From the IMG/VR virus record IMGVR_UViG_3300032093_000180, positions 1 to 54,443 of that record: DNA of 54,443 nt, one strand, 5' to 3'. This document shows, in pieces, positions 33,345 to 41,517 of the stretch (its first letter is position 1; each line of letters opens with the position of its first letter). The translations under genes and the position numbers were made by a program. Below the pieces are notes generated by a model that did not search any database, had not been told where the DNA came from, and worked only from the letters and a program-made list of their open reading frames with translations. The stretch comes from a virus.

Positions 33345-34166
33345 TCAATACTCCACCAAAACAAATCCCGGAGCGCCAGCGCCGCCTGTTTGGGAGCCTG
33401 CGCCGCTAACTCTATTACCACCGCTGCCACCCGCGCCGTATCCAGAGCCCGCTACACCGTTACTGTTGGCATTGTTGTCTGCACGATTACCGCCACGACC
33501 AAATTCTGATACCCCGAAAGTGTCTGTTATAAGGACATTAGCACAGCCAGAAATATAGAAAAATTGCTGCGCCGCAGCATAATTTGTTGCACCACCGGAG
33601 CCCGAGGAAACGCCCGAGTTAGCACTAATTCCAGCCGAGCCAGCCCCGCCTGGAATGTTAAAGTTGCCGCCCGTTGCAGTCCCGGCAGCCCCCCCTCCTC
33701 CGAAAACGTTACCGCCGACCCCGCCTGCGCCGCCTGTTGCGGAACAAAATGCGCCAAACGATGACGTTCCACCAGTCCCACCAGTAGCGCCAGCCGAAAC
33801 CGTACCACCGGCTCCAACAGTCACAGTTACGGTGCCTCCCGGAGTAAGCCCCGTAACCCATTCAATTGCAGTGCCACCGCCACCGCCACCACCGCCAGCG
33901 CGGCCTAGTGCGCTTGGGCCGCCCCCGCCACCACCACCGGCAACCACTGTGACCTTAACTGCGGTAACGCCTGCCGGGACTGTAAAGGTGGAAGTGCCTG
34001 TGGTTGTAAACAGTTCTGCCCGCGCCCCGCCAGTAATATCGCTTGTCAGAGCGACAGTGCCAGTTGAATCAGGCAGCGTGAGGGTTTGGTTGTTGTTGGA
34101 GTTTGGCGATGCAACCGTAAATATTCCGGTGCCGCCGACATTCCCAGAAAGACGTACTGAACTCAT
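33345..34166 (-). CDS. Glycine-rich tail fibre tip / adhesin
   Basis: 273 residues. An N-terminal virion-binding part (MSSVRLSGNVGGTG, NNNQTLTLPDSTGTVAL) leads into a TSTFTVPAGVTAVKVTVVAGGG module. Several poly-Gly runs alternate with short hydrophobic or Asn/Ser loops, ending GAPGFVLVEY. This resembles glycine-rich adhesins built of polyglycine-II helices, such as the S16 gp38 tip. It is probably the receptor-binding element. Confidence 0.8.
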   Translation of the reverse strand: MSSVRLSGNVGGTGIFTVASPNSNNNQTLTLPDSTGTVALTSDITGGARAELFTTTGTSTFTVPAGVTAVKVTVVAGGGGGGGPSALGRAGGGGGGGGTAIEWVTGLTPGGTVTVTVGAGGTVSAGATGGTGGTSSFGAFCSATGGAGGVGGNVFGGGGAAGTATGGNFNIPGGAGSAGISANSGVSSGSGGATNYAAAQQFFYISGCANVLITDTFGVSEFGRGGNRADNNANSNGVAGSGYGAGGSGGNRVSGAGSQTGGAGAPGFVLVEY

Positions 34167-34175
34167 GTTCGCTCC

Positions 34176-34766
34176 TTAAACCACTACCCAGCTTGAGCCG
34201 GTGGTTACAGTTACCGATATACCGCTGTCAATTGTGACGGGGCCAAATGTACCGGCGTTGGTTGCTGCCGGGATGGTGTAGTTTGAGGTCACGTTCTGAC
34301 CGTTTTCAAAGAATATCTGATCCGTGCCACCACCCGTTGCGCCGCCAGAGCCGCCAGCAACTTTGACAAAATCCCCAACCCCTGAGTCCCATGCCATCAG
34401 GGCTGCCTGCCCAGCAGAGACAAATGCGCCCGCCGTGGGGCTGCTCGGGCCGCCGCGCAAATACACCAGGGAATCTGAGTTGTTGATCACCACATACATT
34501 TTGCTCTGCTTGGGAGCGTTGATGTAGCGCGTAGCACCCGGTGTCCCGGTGGCAATCAGGATGGCGTTTCTGGCCTCGTTTGGAGCGCCCCCTGCGGTGG
34601 TGGTCAGGGTCCAGTCGCCAGCCGTCACACTGGCGGTTGAAAATTGAGCAATCGCATCCTCAACCAGTTGTGTAAGCTGGCTGTTTACGGCGGTTCCCCA
34701 TGTATTTACAAGGCTGCCCGTTACGGGCTGGATCAGCCCGAGTAGCGAAGTGTATGCGGATGGCAT
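34176..34766 (-). CDS. Tail fibre protein with C-terminal SGISVTV module
   Basis: 196 residues. The N-terminal SLLGLIQPVTGSLVNTWGTAVN is a known fibre/collar-type start. RYINAPKQSKMYVVINNSDS is a frequent beta domain. The end DQIFFENGQNVTSNYTI, then PVTIDSGISVTVTTGSSWVV is shared with the gene at 35852 (SGVTVTVPSGSNWTVV). Probably a trimeric fibre segment. Confidence 0.75.
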   Translation of the reverse strand: MPSAYTSLLGLIQPVTGSLVNTWGTAVNSQLTQLVEDAIAQFSTASVTAGDWTLTTTAGGAPNEARNAILIATGTPGATRYINAPKQSKMYVVINNSDSLVYLRGGPSSPTAGAFVSAGQAALMAWDSGVGDFVKVAGGSGGATGGGTDQIFFENGQNVTSNYTIPAATNAGTFGPVTIDSGISVTVTTGSSWVVV

Positions 34767-35852
34767 TTAAGGCTCCTTTGTGTCGATATTGCGCCAGCCA
34801 GCGTCAGCCGAGGTTGAAACATTTTGCCACGAGGAAGGTCCCGTGTCATCAATGACTACCCACCCAGCGCTTTGGGTATCGACGATCAATTCCCATTTCA
34901 AACGAACCATGATCTGGTCCGCCGCGTTTACGTTCTCTTGGATCAGGGAAACAAACGCCACAATGACCGCAAGTACTTCTTCTGCTGTGGCTGACTCATC
35001 AACACTTACAGCAAACCCGGCATTAGCAACTACCGTTTCCGCGCCAACAGCCGACTCCGAGACCGAGGCACCAAAAGTCAGACTTGTTGCCACTGCGTCA
35101 TCTGCCTGAGCACTTTCGAGCACCGCACCAAAAAAGGTGAAGCTGGATGCCGTTTCGTCCAACCCAGCCGCAGACTCAGCGATTTGAGTGGAATACACCG
35201 GCACAGAGGACACAGTCTCCGACCCCGTCGCGTTCTCAGAAATCTGGGTGGAGTACGTCGGAACGCTGCTGATGGTGTCGGTTCCAGTCACAGTTTCCGT
35301 GACGCTTGCTGGGAACGTGGCCGCACTTGCCACTGTGTCCGTACCAGACGCACCCTCATCCACTACCCCGAACAGGGCATGTTGGGTGAACGCGAAGTCC
35401 GCACCTTGAGCGGTCTCGTCAATTGACGAGGTCAAAACTGCACCCGCAACTACAGCGTCAGTGCCTGTCGCGCTCTCAGAAATGCTGGTCGAGTAGATGG
35501 GAACAGACGAAACGATGTCTGTGCCGGTTGCGGTCTCATCAAGAGAAACAAGAAAAGTTGCTGCCGCAGAGACCGTATCCGTGCCTACCGCAGACTCAGA
35601 AACCGCTGCAAGAAACGAGGCGCTGGCAGCTTGAGAATCTGACCCAGTCGCGGTCTCAGAGACAGACGACAAAAATGTAACGCCGCCAACTACGGTGTCA
35701 TTACCAGTCGCGGACTCGGAAACGGAAGCAGGTAAAGTTAAAGCCGCTGAGACGGCGTCAGTCCCGGTAGCGGACTCAATGACTACAGCGGCAAATACGT
35801 TCCCCGCCAGCGCGGAAATCGCTGTTGTTGAGAACGCATGGAAGCCAAACAT
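34767..35852 (-). CDS. Repeat fibre shaft protein (15 x 20 residues)
   Basis: 361 residues. After 24 residues (MFGFHAFSTTAISALAG) come exactly 15 units of 20 residues with consensus [SD]-E-[ST]-A-T-G-T-D-T-V-S and an alternating hydrophobic tail, filling residues 25-324 with no gap or insertion. A 37-residue cap (SAGWVVIDDTGPSSWQ) follows. The strict period suggests a long beta-repeat fibre shaft. Units are acidic and Cys-free. It sits between two other fibre genes, with a 1-base overlap upstream. Confidence 0.75.
   Translation of the reverse strand: MFGFHAFSTTAISALAGNVFAAVVIESATGTDAVSAALTLPASVSESATGNDTVVGGVTFLSSVSETATGSDSQAASASFLAAVSESAVGTDTVSAAATFLVSLDETATGTDIVSSVPIYSTSISESATGTDAVVAGAVLTSSIDETAQGADFAFTQHALFGVVDEGASGTDTVASAATFPASVTETVTGTDTISSVPTYSTQISENATGSETVSSVPVYSTQIAESAAGLDETASSFTFFGAVLESAQADDAVATSLTFGASVSESAVGAETVVANAGFAVSVDESATAEEVLAVIVAFVSLIQENVNAADQIMVRLKWELIVDTQSAGWVVIDDTGPSSWQNVSTSADAGWRNIDTKEP
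34881..35780 (-). repeat. Coding tandem array, 15 units of 60 bp
   Basis: DNA encoding the 15 in-frame 20-residue repeats. Units differ at the nucleotide level, so the array is old or maintained by selection. The 60-bp period would allow length change by recombination. It is not a CRISPR: there are no spacers and the protein frame is conserved. Confidence 0.85.
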
Positions 35853-36310
35853 CAGACAACCGTCCAGTTTGAACCGGAAGGCACCGTCACCGTCACACCA
35901 CTTGCAATCGTGACCGGCCCGCCGCTGATGGCATTGTGTCCATCATTGACCGTTGAGGACTGCGTTATGACGGCTTCGTTCTCGATATACCCCATGCCGC
36001 CGATGACGGCCCTTCCTGCGGGGTAGTCACAAAACACATCCTTGGTACCAGATGAGAAGTTGACCTTCGCCCCAGAGGCGCTGGAGGCAAGCACCGTGTC
36101 CCGAGACAACGTTGTGCCCGAGGCTGTGTATGTGCCTATCCCCACCTCCCACTCAGAGGTGCCCTGGCCCGCGATGGTGTAGTACGTGGTGTTGGCGTTG
36201 CCGATGGCAGCAAAGGTCTGAAAACCCGTAACTGCCCCCGCCAGTGTCACCGATACGGTGCCGGTCGTTGTTGTAGTCTCACGGACTCGATCCGCAAGGA
36301 CGAAGGGCAT
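35852..36310 (-). CDS. Tail fibre protein
   Basis: 152 residues. The start MPFVLADRVRETTTTTGTVSV, then YTIAGQGTSEWEVGIGTY and RDTVLASS is a very common phage fibre N-terminal domain. The C-terminus has the PVTIASGVTVTVPSGSNW module. The stop overlaps the ATG of the repeat fibre gene (TGATG), suggesting coupled translation and assembly. Confidence 0.8.
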   Translation of the reverse strand: MPFVLADRVRETTTTTGTVSVTLAGAVTGFQTFAAIGNANTTYYTIAGQGTSEWEVGIGTYTASGTTLSRDTVLASSASGAKVNFSSGTKDVFCDYPAGRAVIGGMGYIENEAVITQSSTVNDGHNAISGGPVTIASGVTVTVPSGSNWTVV

Positions 36311-36311
36311 G

Positions 36312-36491
36312 TCAAGCCCCCGTCAGTTGGTCTTCATCAAACCAGCGTTGCTGAGTCACACCGTTTGTGTCCGTCCACTCGACGAGATACTGGATCACGC
36401 CGCTGTCGTCCATTCGCAGTGCCAACACTGGGCCTTGCGGCATGACGTTGGTGAGCTTTACAACATCACCCTTTTTGAATGCGGTGGCCAT
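36312..36491 (-). CDS. Small protein, DUF2158-like
   Basis: 59 residues from ATG 36491 with AAGGAGAG upstream. The sequence FKKGDVVKLTNVMPQGPVLA, then IQYLVEWTD and QQRWFDEDQL looks like a small SH3-like beta barrel, similar to the YodC/DUF2158 type. It fills the gap between two fibre genes exactly. Function unknown. Confidence 0.65.
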   Translation of the reverse strand: MATAFKKGDVVKLTNVMPQGPVLALRMDDSGVIQYLVEWTDTNGVTQQRWFDEDQLTGA

Positions 36492-36500
36492 GTGCTCTCC

Positions 36501-37022
36501 TTATGCGGCATCGAGACTGAAAGTGTAAGTGACGGTCAGCGTATCGCCGTTGACCACCGAGCGATCCCCAGGCGACTGGAAATCAGAGGCCGAGAACAAA
36601 ATGCCAGTGGTGCCGCCCTTGGTATTGTTGCTAGTCAGAAACGCGCCGCCAACGGTTGTGGTGCCGTTGATGCTGAAAGTGGCGGGAGAAGCCGAGTTGG
36701 TGATTACCGACGGGTCCGCCGTGGTGGCGGTGCCAAACGTCACAGCCGGACGAGTGGCTTGGCTGTAGGCTGTCACTTCAGTCCAACCAATATGGGACGC
36801 CATCGTGTCACCGGCAGCAGGGCTGTTGGTAGCGCCAGAGCCGTACAGGCCAATGTACCAAACGGCTGTGTAACCAGAGCCAGAAAAGTACTTGGTGTTC
36901 ATGTCTTGCAGGCCCTCGTTGACCACAAGGTTGTGGTTTTCCTCGGCCCACTTCAAATTCCCATCCTTGTCAAAGCACTGAACGGTGAACACGCCACCGG
37001 CTTTAAGTTTTTCGTTGAACAT
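36501..37022 (-). CDS. Virion/fibre structural protein
   Basis: 173 residues, beta-rich. FNEKLKAGGVFTVQCFDKDGNLKW is a common start; NLVVNEGLQDMNTKYF, WYIGLYGSG and a C-terminal RSVVNGDTLTVTYTFSLDAA follow. Seen in tail-fibre clusters of other phages. Probably a tail or fibre-network component. Confidence 0.65.
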   Translation of the reverse strand: MFNEKLKAGGVFTVQCFDKDGNLKWAEENHNLVVNEGLQDMNTKYFSGSGYTAVWYIGLYGSGATNSPAAGDTMASHIGWTEVTAYSQATRPAVTFGTATTADPSVITNSASPATFSINGTTTVGGAFLTSNNTKGGTTGILFSASDFQSPGDRSVVNGDTLTVTYTFSLDAA

Positions 37023-37031
37023 GGTTGCTCC

Positions 37032-37454
37032 TTAAATGAGGCGGATTAAAGCAGATGTGCTGGTGTTGGCGGGCATCTGCACGGTGAAAGTGGTGGTCGA
37101 TGTTTTGTCAGACCCAAAGTCCAGCACGCACACAGCGCCGTTGGCCCCCGGCGTGTAGATCAAGGCACCACGGGCCGTGATTGCTCCCGTCCACGCTGGA
37201 GACGAAAAGTTGATGTACGTAGTACTGCCGCTTGCGGTGTCTTGGCTTGAGACTGTGGCCGTGACAATCTCTCCACCAGCAACGTAATTGCCACCAGAGG
37301 CTTCACCAGTCGAGGTGTACTCGGTGGTGGTCTGGTCCAGCGTGGCTGAGTTGGTGTACAGCGCCAGATAGAACGTGTCCGAGGCGAAGTTGATCGTGCC
37401 GTTGGCCAGACCCGACCGCAGCGTGTTGCAGGAGTAGTTACCGGTAAAGGCCAC
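37032..37454 (-). CDS. Virion/fibre structural protein
   Basis: 140 residues. The sequence MAFTGNYSCNTLRSGL, then FYLALYTNSATLD, ARGALIYTPGANGAVCVLDFG and FTVQMPANTSTSALIRL has the strand spacing of a compact beta-sandwich. It typically pairs with the gene that follows in phage tail modules. No enzymatic motif. Confidence 0.65.
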   Translation of the reverse strand: MAFTGNYSCNTLRSGLANGTINFASDTFYLALYTNSATLDQTTTEYTSTGEASGGNYVAGGEIVTATVSSQDTASGSTTYINFSSPAWTGAITARGALIYTPGANGAVCVLDFGSDKTSTTTFTVQMPANTSTSALIRLI

Positions 37455-38084
37455 TCAGATCACCTCAAAACTGTTTGCTTTGCGCACATTGTCTATCCAA
37501 GGTATCACTTGAATATTGTTTGGCACGTGCAAGCCAGAGACCATCTCACCTTGTAGCGGGATGATGTGGTCTACATGCCACGGAAACCCAAACATTTTGG
37601 TGCGCAACACGGCCAAATTGTACGCCTCTTTCAGCAACCATTTGTCGTCTTCCGTAAGCCAAGCGGGTGTACGGCGAATTTTTGCCAGCCTACGCGCAAC
37701 GGTATCCGAATTGACCCTACCCCTGTTTTTTTCTTTAGTCTTTTTTGCGTATTGTTTTACTTTTTCAGGATTCTTTTTGCTCCAAGCAGCGATGCCAGCA
37801 AGAAACTTTTCTCGGTTGTTTTTTCTGTACTCCGCGTCGGATGCACGTTTTTTTGCAATTAACTCTGGCTTCTGGCGCGCCTTTTCTGCGTCTTTACGCG
37901 CCTGAGCCTTGGTGCGCTCTGGATTTGAACGTCGGCTACGGCGCAGTATTTCTTTGGCACACTCCGCGCAAGCACCAGACACCCTGCGAAGACCTTCAAG
38001 CTGCGGATGTTTTTTACAAACACTGCCGTAGCACGTTGGCAAGTCCAGGGCTTTGGCTTCCTGTCGTGTGTGCCTGGGCATCAT
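37455..38084 (-). CDS. HNH endonuclease within late operon
   Basis: 209 residues. An N-terminal Cys cluster (C18, C23, C39, C42) may form a zinc finger. A long Lys/Arg-rich helical arm (about 45-130) follows, then the HNH core WHVDHIIPLQG, SGLHVPNNIQV and an N-x3-K-A-N end. This is a free-standing, probably homing, endonuclease wedged between an adaptor and tail genes, with an ATGA overlap upstream. It likely promotes its own spread between phages. Confidence 0.88.
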   Translation of the reverse strand: MMPRHTRQEAKALDLPTCYGSVCKKHPQLEGLRRVSGACAECAKEILRRSRRSNPERTKAQARKDAEKARQKPELIAKKRASDAEYRKNNREKFLAGIAAWSKKNPEKVKQYAKKTKEKNRGRVNSDTVARRLAKIRRTPAWLTEDDKWLLKEAYNLAVLRTKMFGFPWHVDHIIPLQGEMVSGLHVPNNIQVIPWIDNVRKANSFEVI

Positions 38085-39028
38085 GCTACACCGTTGTTTT
38101 GGGGGAGCGGCGACAACCTGTACTGGCCGGACCTATAACTGTCCGATCTCTCAAGTCCATCACCCAGACGTTTAGCCAGAGCCAGGGCTTCTTTGTACTT
38201 ACCGTCGTACAAGGCCATCATGTCGGCCTCACCCTTCATGTAGGTGTAAGCCTCAACCAGAGTGCCGTAGAGCAACACGCTGTCAAAGTTGTCGCCCAGC
38301 CAAGAAGTGCCCTCAGCGTTGAGCACGGACAGCACCGGGGCAGAGAAGCCCGATCCCGTACCACCAATAGAAGATGCCGCCGCAGACATGGTGTTGCCAA
38401 CCACATACTTGCTGCCGTACTCAGAAATGGTGACCGAGAACACAGAACCCCCAGCGACCACAATCGTGGCCTTTGCGCCCTCACCTGTACCGCCCGTCAG
38501 CGGCACATCGTAGTACGTACCATTGACGTATCCAGTTCCACCCGTGATGGTGCCAATACCATTAAGCTGGCCACGGATGATGGACACCGGGTAGTAGTAA
38601 TAGTGCAACTCAACCGAGTACGCGCTGTCGGGTGTCGGCCCAAGGATAAAGCTCAACTCGTTGGTAATCTGTGGGTTTGCCCCAGATGTCGTGGTCGGAC
38701 CAAACAGCGCGTAATATTTGGGGATGGCAGTGTCGTTGGGGCTTGGGTACGCCTGACGGATGAAGTTCACATCTTTGTTCAACAAGTACTCGTACGACCC
38801 GGTGGCATCAATGACAGCCATTGAATAGGCCGCAAGAAAGTCGGTCGGGCACGACAGGTACTTGTTGTTGATCGAAGTGAAGCCTGTCACGTTCTTCCGC
38901 AACGACGGAAACTGGACCGTGTTGTAGATGCGCTGCTCGGCCTGACGGATGAACGTGTTCATGTCCACGTTCGGGACATTGTTCTCCGTGTAGTTCGTTA
39001 CAGCAGTGACAAGTTCGTCGTACGTCAT
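38081..39028 (-). CDS. Head-tail adaptor/connector with inserted beta domain
   Basis: 315 residues from ATG 39028. The helical part MTYDELVTAVTNYTENN, FIRQAEQRIYNTVQFPSLRKN, LLNKDVNFIRQAYP, ILGPTPDSAYSVELHYYY and the C-terminal SWLGDNFDSVLLYGTLVEAYTYM is typical of podovirus adaptor proteins below the portal. Between the YYYYP strand and SWLGD there is an extra Gly-rich beta insert of about 80 residues (TGGTGYVNGTYYDVPLTGG, IGGTGSGFSAP). It may decorate the neck. Confidence 0.7.
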   Translation of the reverse strand: MTYDELVTAVTNYTENNVPNVDMNTFIRQAEQRIYNTVQFPSLRKNVTGFTSINNKYLSCPTDFLAAYSMAVIDATGSYEYLLNKDVNFIRQAYPSPNDTAIPKYYALFGPTTTSGANPQITNELSFILGPTPDSAYSVELHYYYYPVSIIRGQLNGIGTITGGTGYVNGTYYDVPLTGGTGEGAKATIVVAGGSVFSVTISEYGSKYVVGNTMSAAASSIGGTGSGFSAPVLSVLNAEGTSWLGDNFDSVLLYGTLVEAYTYMKGEADMMALYDGKYKEALALAKRLGDGLERSDSYRSGQYRLSPLPQNNGVA

Positions 39029-39029
39029 A

Positions 39030-39278
39030 TTAAGCCATTGGACCCCGAGACACTTTACCTTTGGTTGCCGCGCCGCCGCCACGCATCATCGTGCCGCTGG
39101 TTTTGGTCGGCTCATAGTCTTGGCTGCGGGTGTTAGCCACAGACACATTGGCCTTGCGCATGGTCTCTTTGGCGGGCTCTTCACCCACCACGACAGATGG
39201 ATAGACCTTGGGCTGGATGTATTTTCCAATCGGGTCTTTTGTCTCCGCCGGAAAATACTTGAAGTCGTCGGTGTTCAT
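39030..39278 (-). CDS. Small virion protein with GAATKGK motif
   Basis: 82 residues. A polar N-terminus (FKYFPAETKDPIGKYI) is followed by a basic C-terminus GTMMRGGGAATKGKVSRGP. The final A-T-K-G-K block is shared with the proteins at 41788, 42034 and 43030. Probably a minor head or neck protein. One base separates its stop from the adaptor start. Confidence 0.6.
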   Translation of the reverse strand: MNTDDFKYFPAETKDPIGKYIQPKVYPSVVVGEEPAKETMRKANVSVANTRSQDYEPTKTSGTMMRGGGAATKGKVSRGPMA

Positions 39279-39279
39279 A

Positions 39280-39447
39280 TCAGCCTCCCTTGCGGCCAGG
39301 GCTACGCTGGTTCATGACCTTGGCCATGTTGCGCCCGTACTTGAGCATGTCGGCGTTGGTCTTACCACCAGCCTTCAGCTTGGTCAGGGGTTTGCCGGGG
39401 TGCATGGCTTTCTCGTGTTTATGCACAGCCTTCTTTGCGTCCATCAT
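39280..39447 (-). CDS. Small basic virion protein
   Basis: 55 residues from ATG 39447, with AAGGAG 6 bases upstream. It is Lys/His-rich (DAKKAVHKHEKAMHPGKPL, TKLKAGGKTNADMLKYGRN) and ends SPGRKGG. Members of this small basic family accompany head-tail adaptor genes. Possibly a DNA-contacting minor protein. Confidence 0.6.
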   Translation of the reverse strand: MMDAKKAVHKHEKAMHPGKPLTKLKAGGKTNADMLKYGRNMAKVMNQRSPGRKGG

Positions 39448-39457
39448 GATCGACTCC

Positions 39458-39880
39458 TTATGTCGTTGCAACCGTAATTGTGCCCAAATTCACCGCCAGA
39501 ACCAAATTATTTGGCGTTTCAGCGGCGGTAAAAAACGAAGAACCTCCAACGGGATTCCAGCCCCACTGGAATATACGACTACCAGCTTCTACCGATCCAG
39601 TACCCAACGGCCCAGAACCCGTTTCAATCTGCAACCCACTGGTGCCTGAAAGCCTGTAGCTGCGGTCAGGGCGAGGGTTCCGCAAACCCTGTGGGTCATC
39701 CACCGGGTACATACCCAACTGCAACTGTGGCTGGTCTGGGTCCCAGCATTCCGGGCACACCAACAACTCATAGTTCTTGGTCTTGATGACCTCGCGCTTG
39801 AGCATTTTGAGCTTGAAGCGCTGATCACAGCGATCACACTGGGCAATCGCATACTTACCACTGGCAAACCTATTGCCCAT
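39458..39880 (-). CDS. Zinc-finger-containing phage structural protein
   Basis: 140 residues. An N-terminal treble-clef-like ribbon has C15-D-R-C18 and C42-P-E-C45. QPQLQLGMYPVDDPQGLRNPRPD and a C-terminal FQWGWNPVGG, then LVLAVNLGTITV follow. This is a conserved family in neck regions of podoviruses. Likely a virion component with structural zinc. Its ATG overlaps the stop of the upstream gene. Confidence 0.7.
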   Translation of the reverse strand: MGNRFASGKYAIAQCDRCDQRFKLKMLKREVIKTKNYELLVCPECWDPDQPQLQLGMYPVDDPQGLRNPRPDRSYRLSGTSGLQIETGSGPLGTGSVEAGSRIFQWGWNPVGGSSFFTAAETPNNLVLAVNLGTITVATT

Positions 39881-40818
39881 TAGTAAGTGCTCCCGATGAA
39901 CTGCTGGCGCGGCACAAACCGGATTGCCGCCTTCTCACGATCCTCATCAGCGGCCAACTGCCACGCCTCGTCGTATTGAGCTTTCAGGATGGCCAGACGC
40001 TCCATCCCCCCGGGAATCTTCCCGGCGATGTAATAGGACAGACCCGCCGCCATGCAGGGGATGAACCTGAACGGCACATCCATGATGTTCACACCGCCAC
40101 CGGCATCCTGCGTACGGCGCAGCCGCCAGTACACAAACTGGTACTGCTGAGCGTTGTCCGGTGTCGGCCAGACCGTGATAGCCGGAAGCTGCTGCCAGTA
40201 GACCGTTGACCCGTTGTTGTGAGATGCCGCCGTGGTATCGGCCTGACCCCTAAAGCAGTTGTATAGGGTATTCCCTGAGATGTACCCATAGTTGATGATC
40301 TCAGAGTCAATCTTAATGAACCCGGTGGCAGGCAGGCCAACCACAGAGTTGAGGGTGATCTCAGTGACGGTGGCGTTGATTCCACCCACTTGGCTGATGG
40401 ACAAGCCGGTTGGGCTCTGCTGGCCGTTGTACCGCTGAACCCAGACTTGGATTGGGCGGGCCTGCTGGAGCTTGTTGGGCAGAGTGGCATAGGTTGAGAC
40501 GCTGATCCGAGTGATGGTCAGGTCTGCCTGAGTCGCAGCCACGTTGGCCCCGGTGCGGATCACATGCTCCAGAAGATCAATTGTGTCGGTTGGCAGGGCG
40601 TAGGTGTTCTGACCCTGCACAAGGTCAATCGTGCCCTGCTCAATGGTCCAGAGGTTGATGCCCCGATTGGCCCAGTCGGCAAACATGATGTTGAGCGAAC
40701 GACGGGCGGTCTTGAGATCGTAGCCCGTGCGCAACTCTGAACCGGCACGCTCAAACGCTTCCTCGACCAGTTCAGTCAGGTCGAGGTTAAAACTGCTTGC
40801 GCCTGATGTGGTGGCCAT
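39880..40818 (-). CDS. Phage tail/neck adaptor
   Basis: 312 residues. The N-terminal helices LDLTELVEEAFERAGSELRT, DLKTARRSLNIMFADWANRG and LWTIEQGTIDL are characteristic of podovirus adaptor proteins. A beta insert (ISQVGGINATVTEITLNSVVG) and a C-terminal helical part with MERLAILKAQYDEAWQLAADEDRE follow. It probably forms one ring of the neck next to the adaptor at 38081. Confidence 0.75.
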   Translation of the reverse strand: MATTSGASSFNLDLTELVEEAFERAGSELRTGYDLKTARRSLNIMFADWANRGINLWTIEQGTIDLVQGQNTYALPTDTIDLLEHVIRTGANVAATQADLTITRISVSTYATLPNKLQQARPIQVWVQRYNGQQSPTGLSISQVGGINATVTEITLNSVVGLPATGFIKIDSEIINYGYISGNTLYNCFRGQADTTAASHNNGSTVYWQQLPAITVWPTPDNAQQYQFVYWRLRRTQDAGGGVNIMDVPFRFIPCMAAGLSYYIAGKIPGGMERLAILKAQYDEAWQLAADEDREKAAIRFVPRQQFIGSTY

Positions 40819-41057
40819 TACCTATACCTCGCCGTCTTCGCCGCCACCTTGGGTGGTTGCTTTACAAATTGTTTTCCAACCTTTTTGCCTGCCCGCTTGG
40901 CACGAGTTGTGGCAGCATACTCAGCGGGAGTCAACGCCTTGATGGCTTTCTCAGGCAGATATCGCTCACCCGTCTTGGAAGACGGTTTGCCGGACTTGGT
41001 GCGCCACTTTTGGTCACCCCAGTCCTTGAGCGATTGCTGCGGGTCTTTAATCGCCAT
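40818..41057 (-). CDS. Small basic virion protein, TGERYLP family
   Basis: 79 residues from ATG 41057, with GGGAG about 8 bases upstream. The sequence SLKDWGDQKWRTKSGKPSS, TGERYLPEKAIKALTPAEYA, then a highly basic end. Widespread in phages near adaptors, function unknown. It overlaps the endonuclease VII gene by 11 bases. Confidence 0.7.
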   Translation of the reverse strand: MAIKDPQQSLKDWGDQKWRTKSGKPSSKTGERYLPEKAIKALTPAEYAATTRAKRAGKKVGKQFVKQPPKVAAKTARYR

Positions 41058-41517
41058 CGCCGTAACTCCCAAATGCCTCAAGATATTCTACGGCGTTGCG
41101 TAAGATTGCCGGGCTGTCTTTAAACATGCCCAACGCACGGTTGCACTGCTTGCACAAAACGCCACGAAACTCACCTGTATCGTGGTTGTGGTCAATTGCG
41201 CTATCTATCAAAGTGACCTGCGTTTTACAAATTGCACAGCAGCCTTCTTGCCGCTCGTACCGATCCACAAGTTGTTCAGGAGTGATGCCGCGTCTTGAGC
41301 ATCGCTTTGCCAATGTCCAAGGGTCTTTCTCACGATACTCAGCCACTCTGTGCTGGTTGTTTTCTGTCCAGTCTTTGTGCCGCCTATAAAGACATGCGTT
41401 GCAGTGACTCTTGTACAGGTGCGACATTTGACCGCCGCGACTGCGGAAGGCAGTCAGCGGTTTTGTCTCTCCGCAATCTGTGCAAGTTTTTACTGCTTCA
41501 GTCACGGTACCCGCCAC
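41047..41517 (-). CDS. Recombination endonuclease VII
   Basis: 156 residues. An N-terminal zinc pair (C12, C15 and C39, C42) and then the T4 gp49 core: C93-A-I-C96, IDHNHDTGEFRGVLCKQCN with catalytic Asp/His/Asn, and NRALGMFKDS. It resolves branched DNA, useful for packaging. It is found between small virion genes and overlaps both, so it may be an inserted mobile nuclease or a real packaging resolvase. Confidence 0.88.
   Translation of the reverse strand: MAGTVTEAVKTCTDCGETKPLTAFRSRGGQMSHLYKSHCNACLYRRHKDWTENNQHRVAEYREKDPWTLAKRCSRRGITPEQLVDRYERQEGCCAICKTQVTLIDSAIDHNHDTGEFRGVLCKQCNRALGMFKDSPAILRNAVEYLEAFGSYGDGD

Noticed and set aside
34881-35780. Possible CRISPR-like repeat array
   Set aside because: Period is 60 bp without spacers, units vary, and every unit encodes the same 20-residue protein motif.
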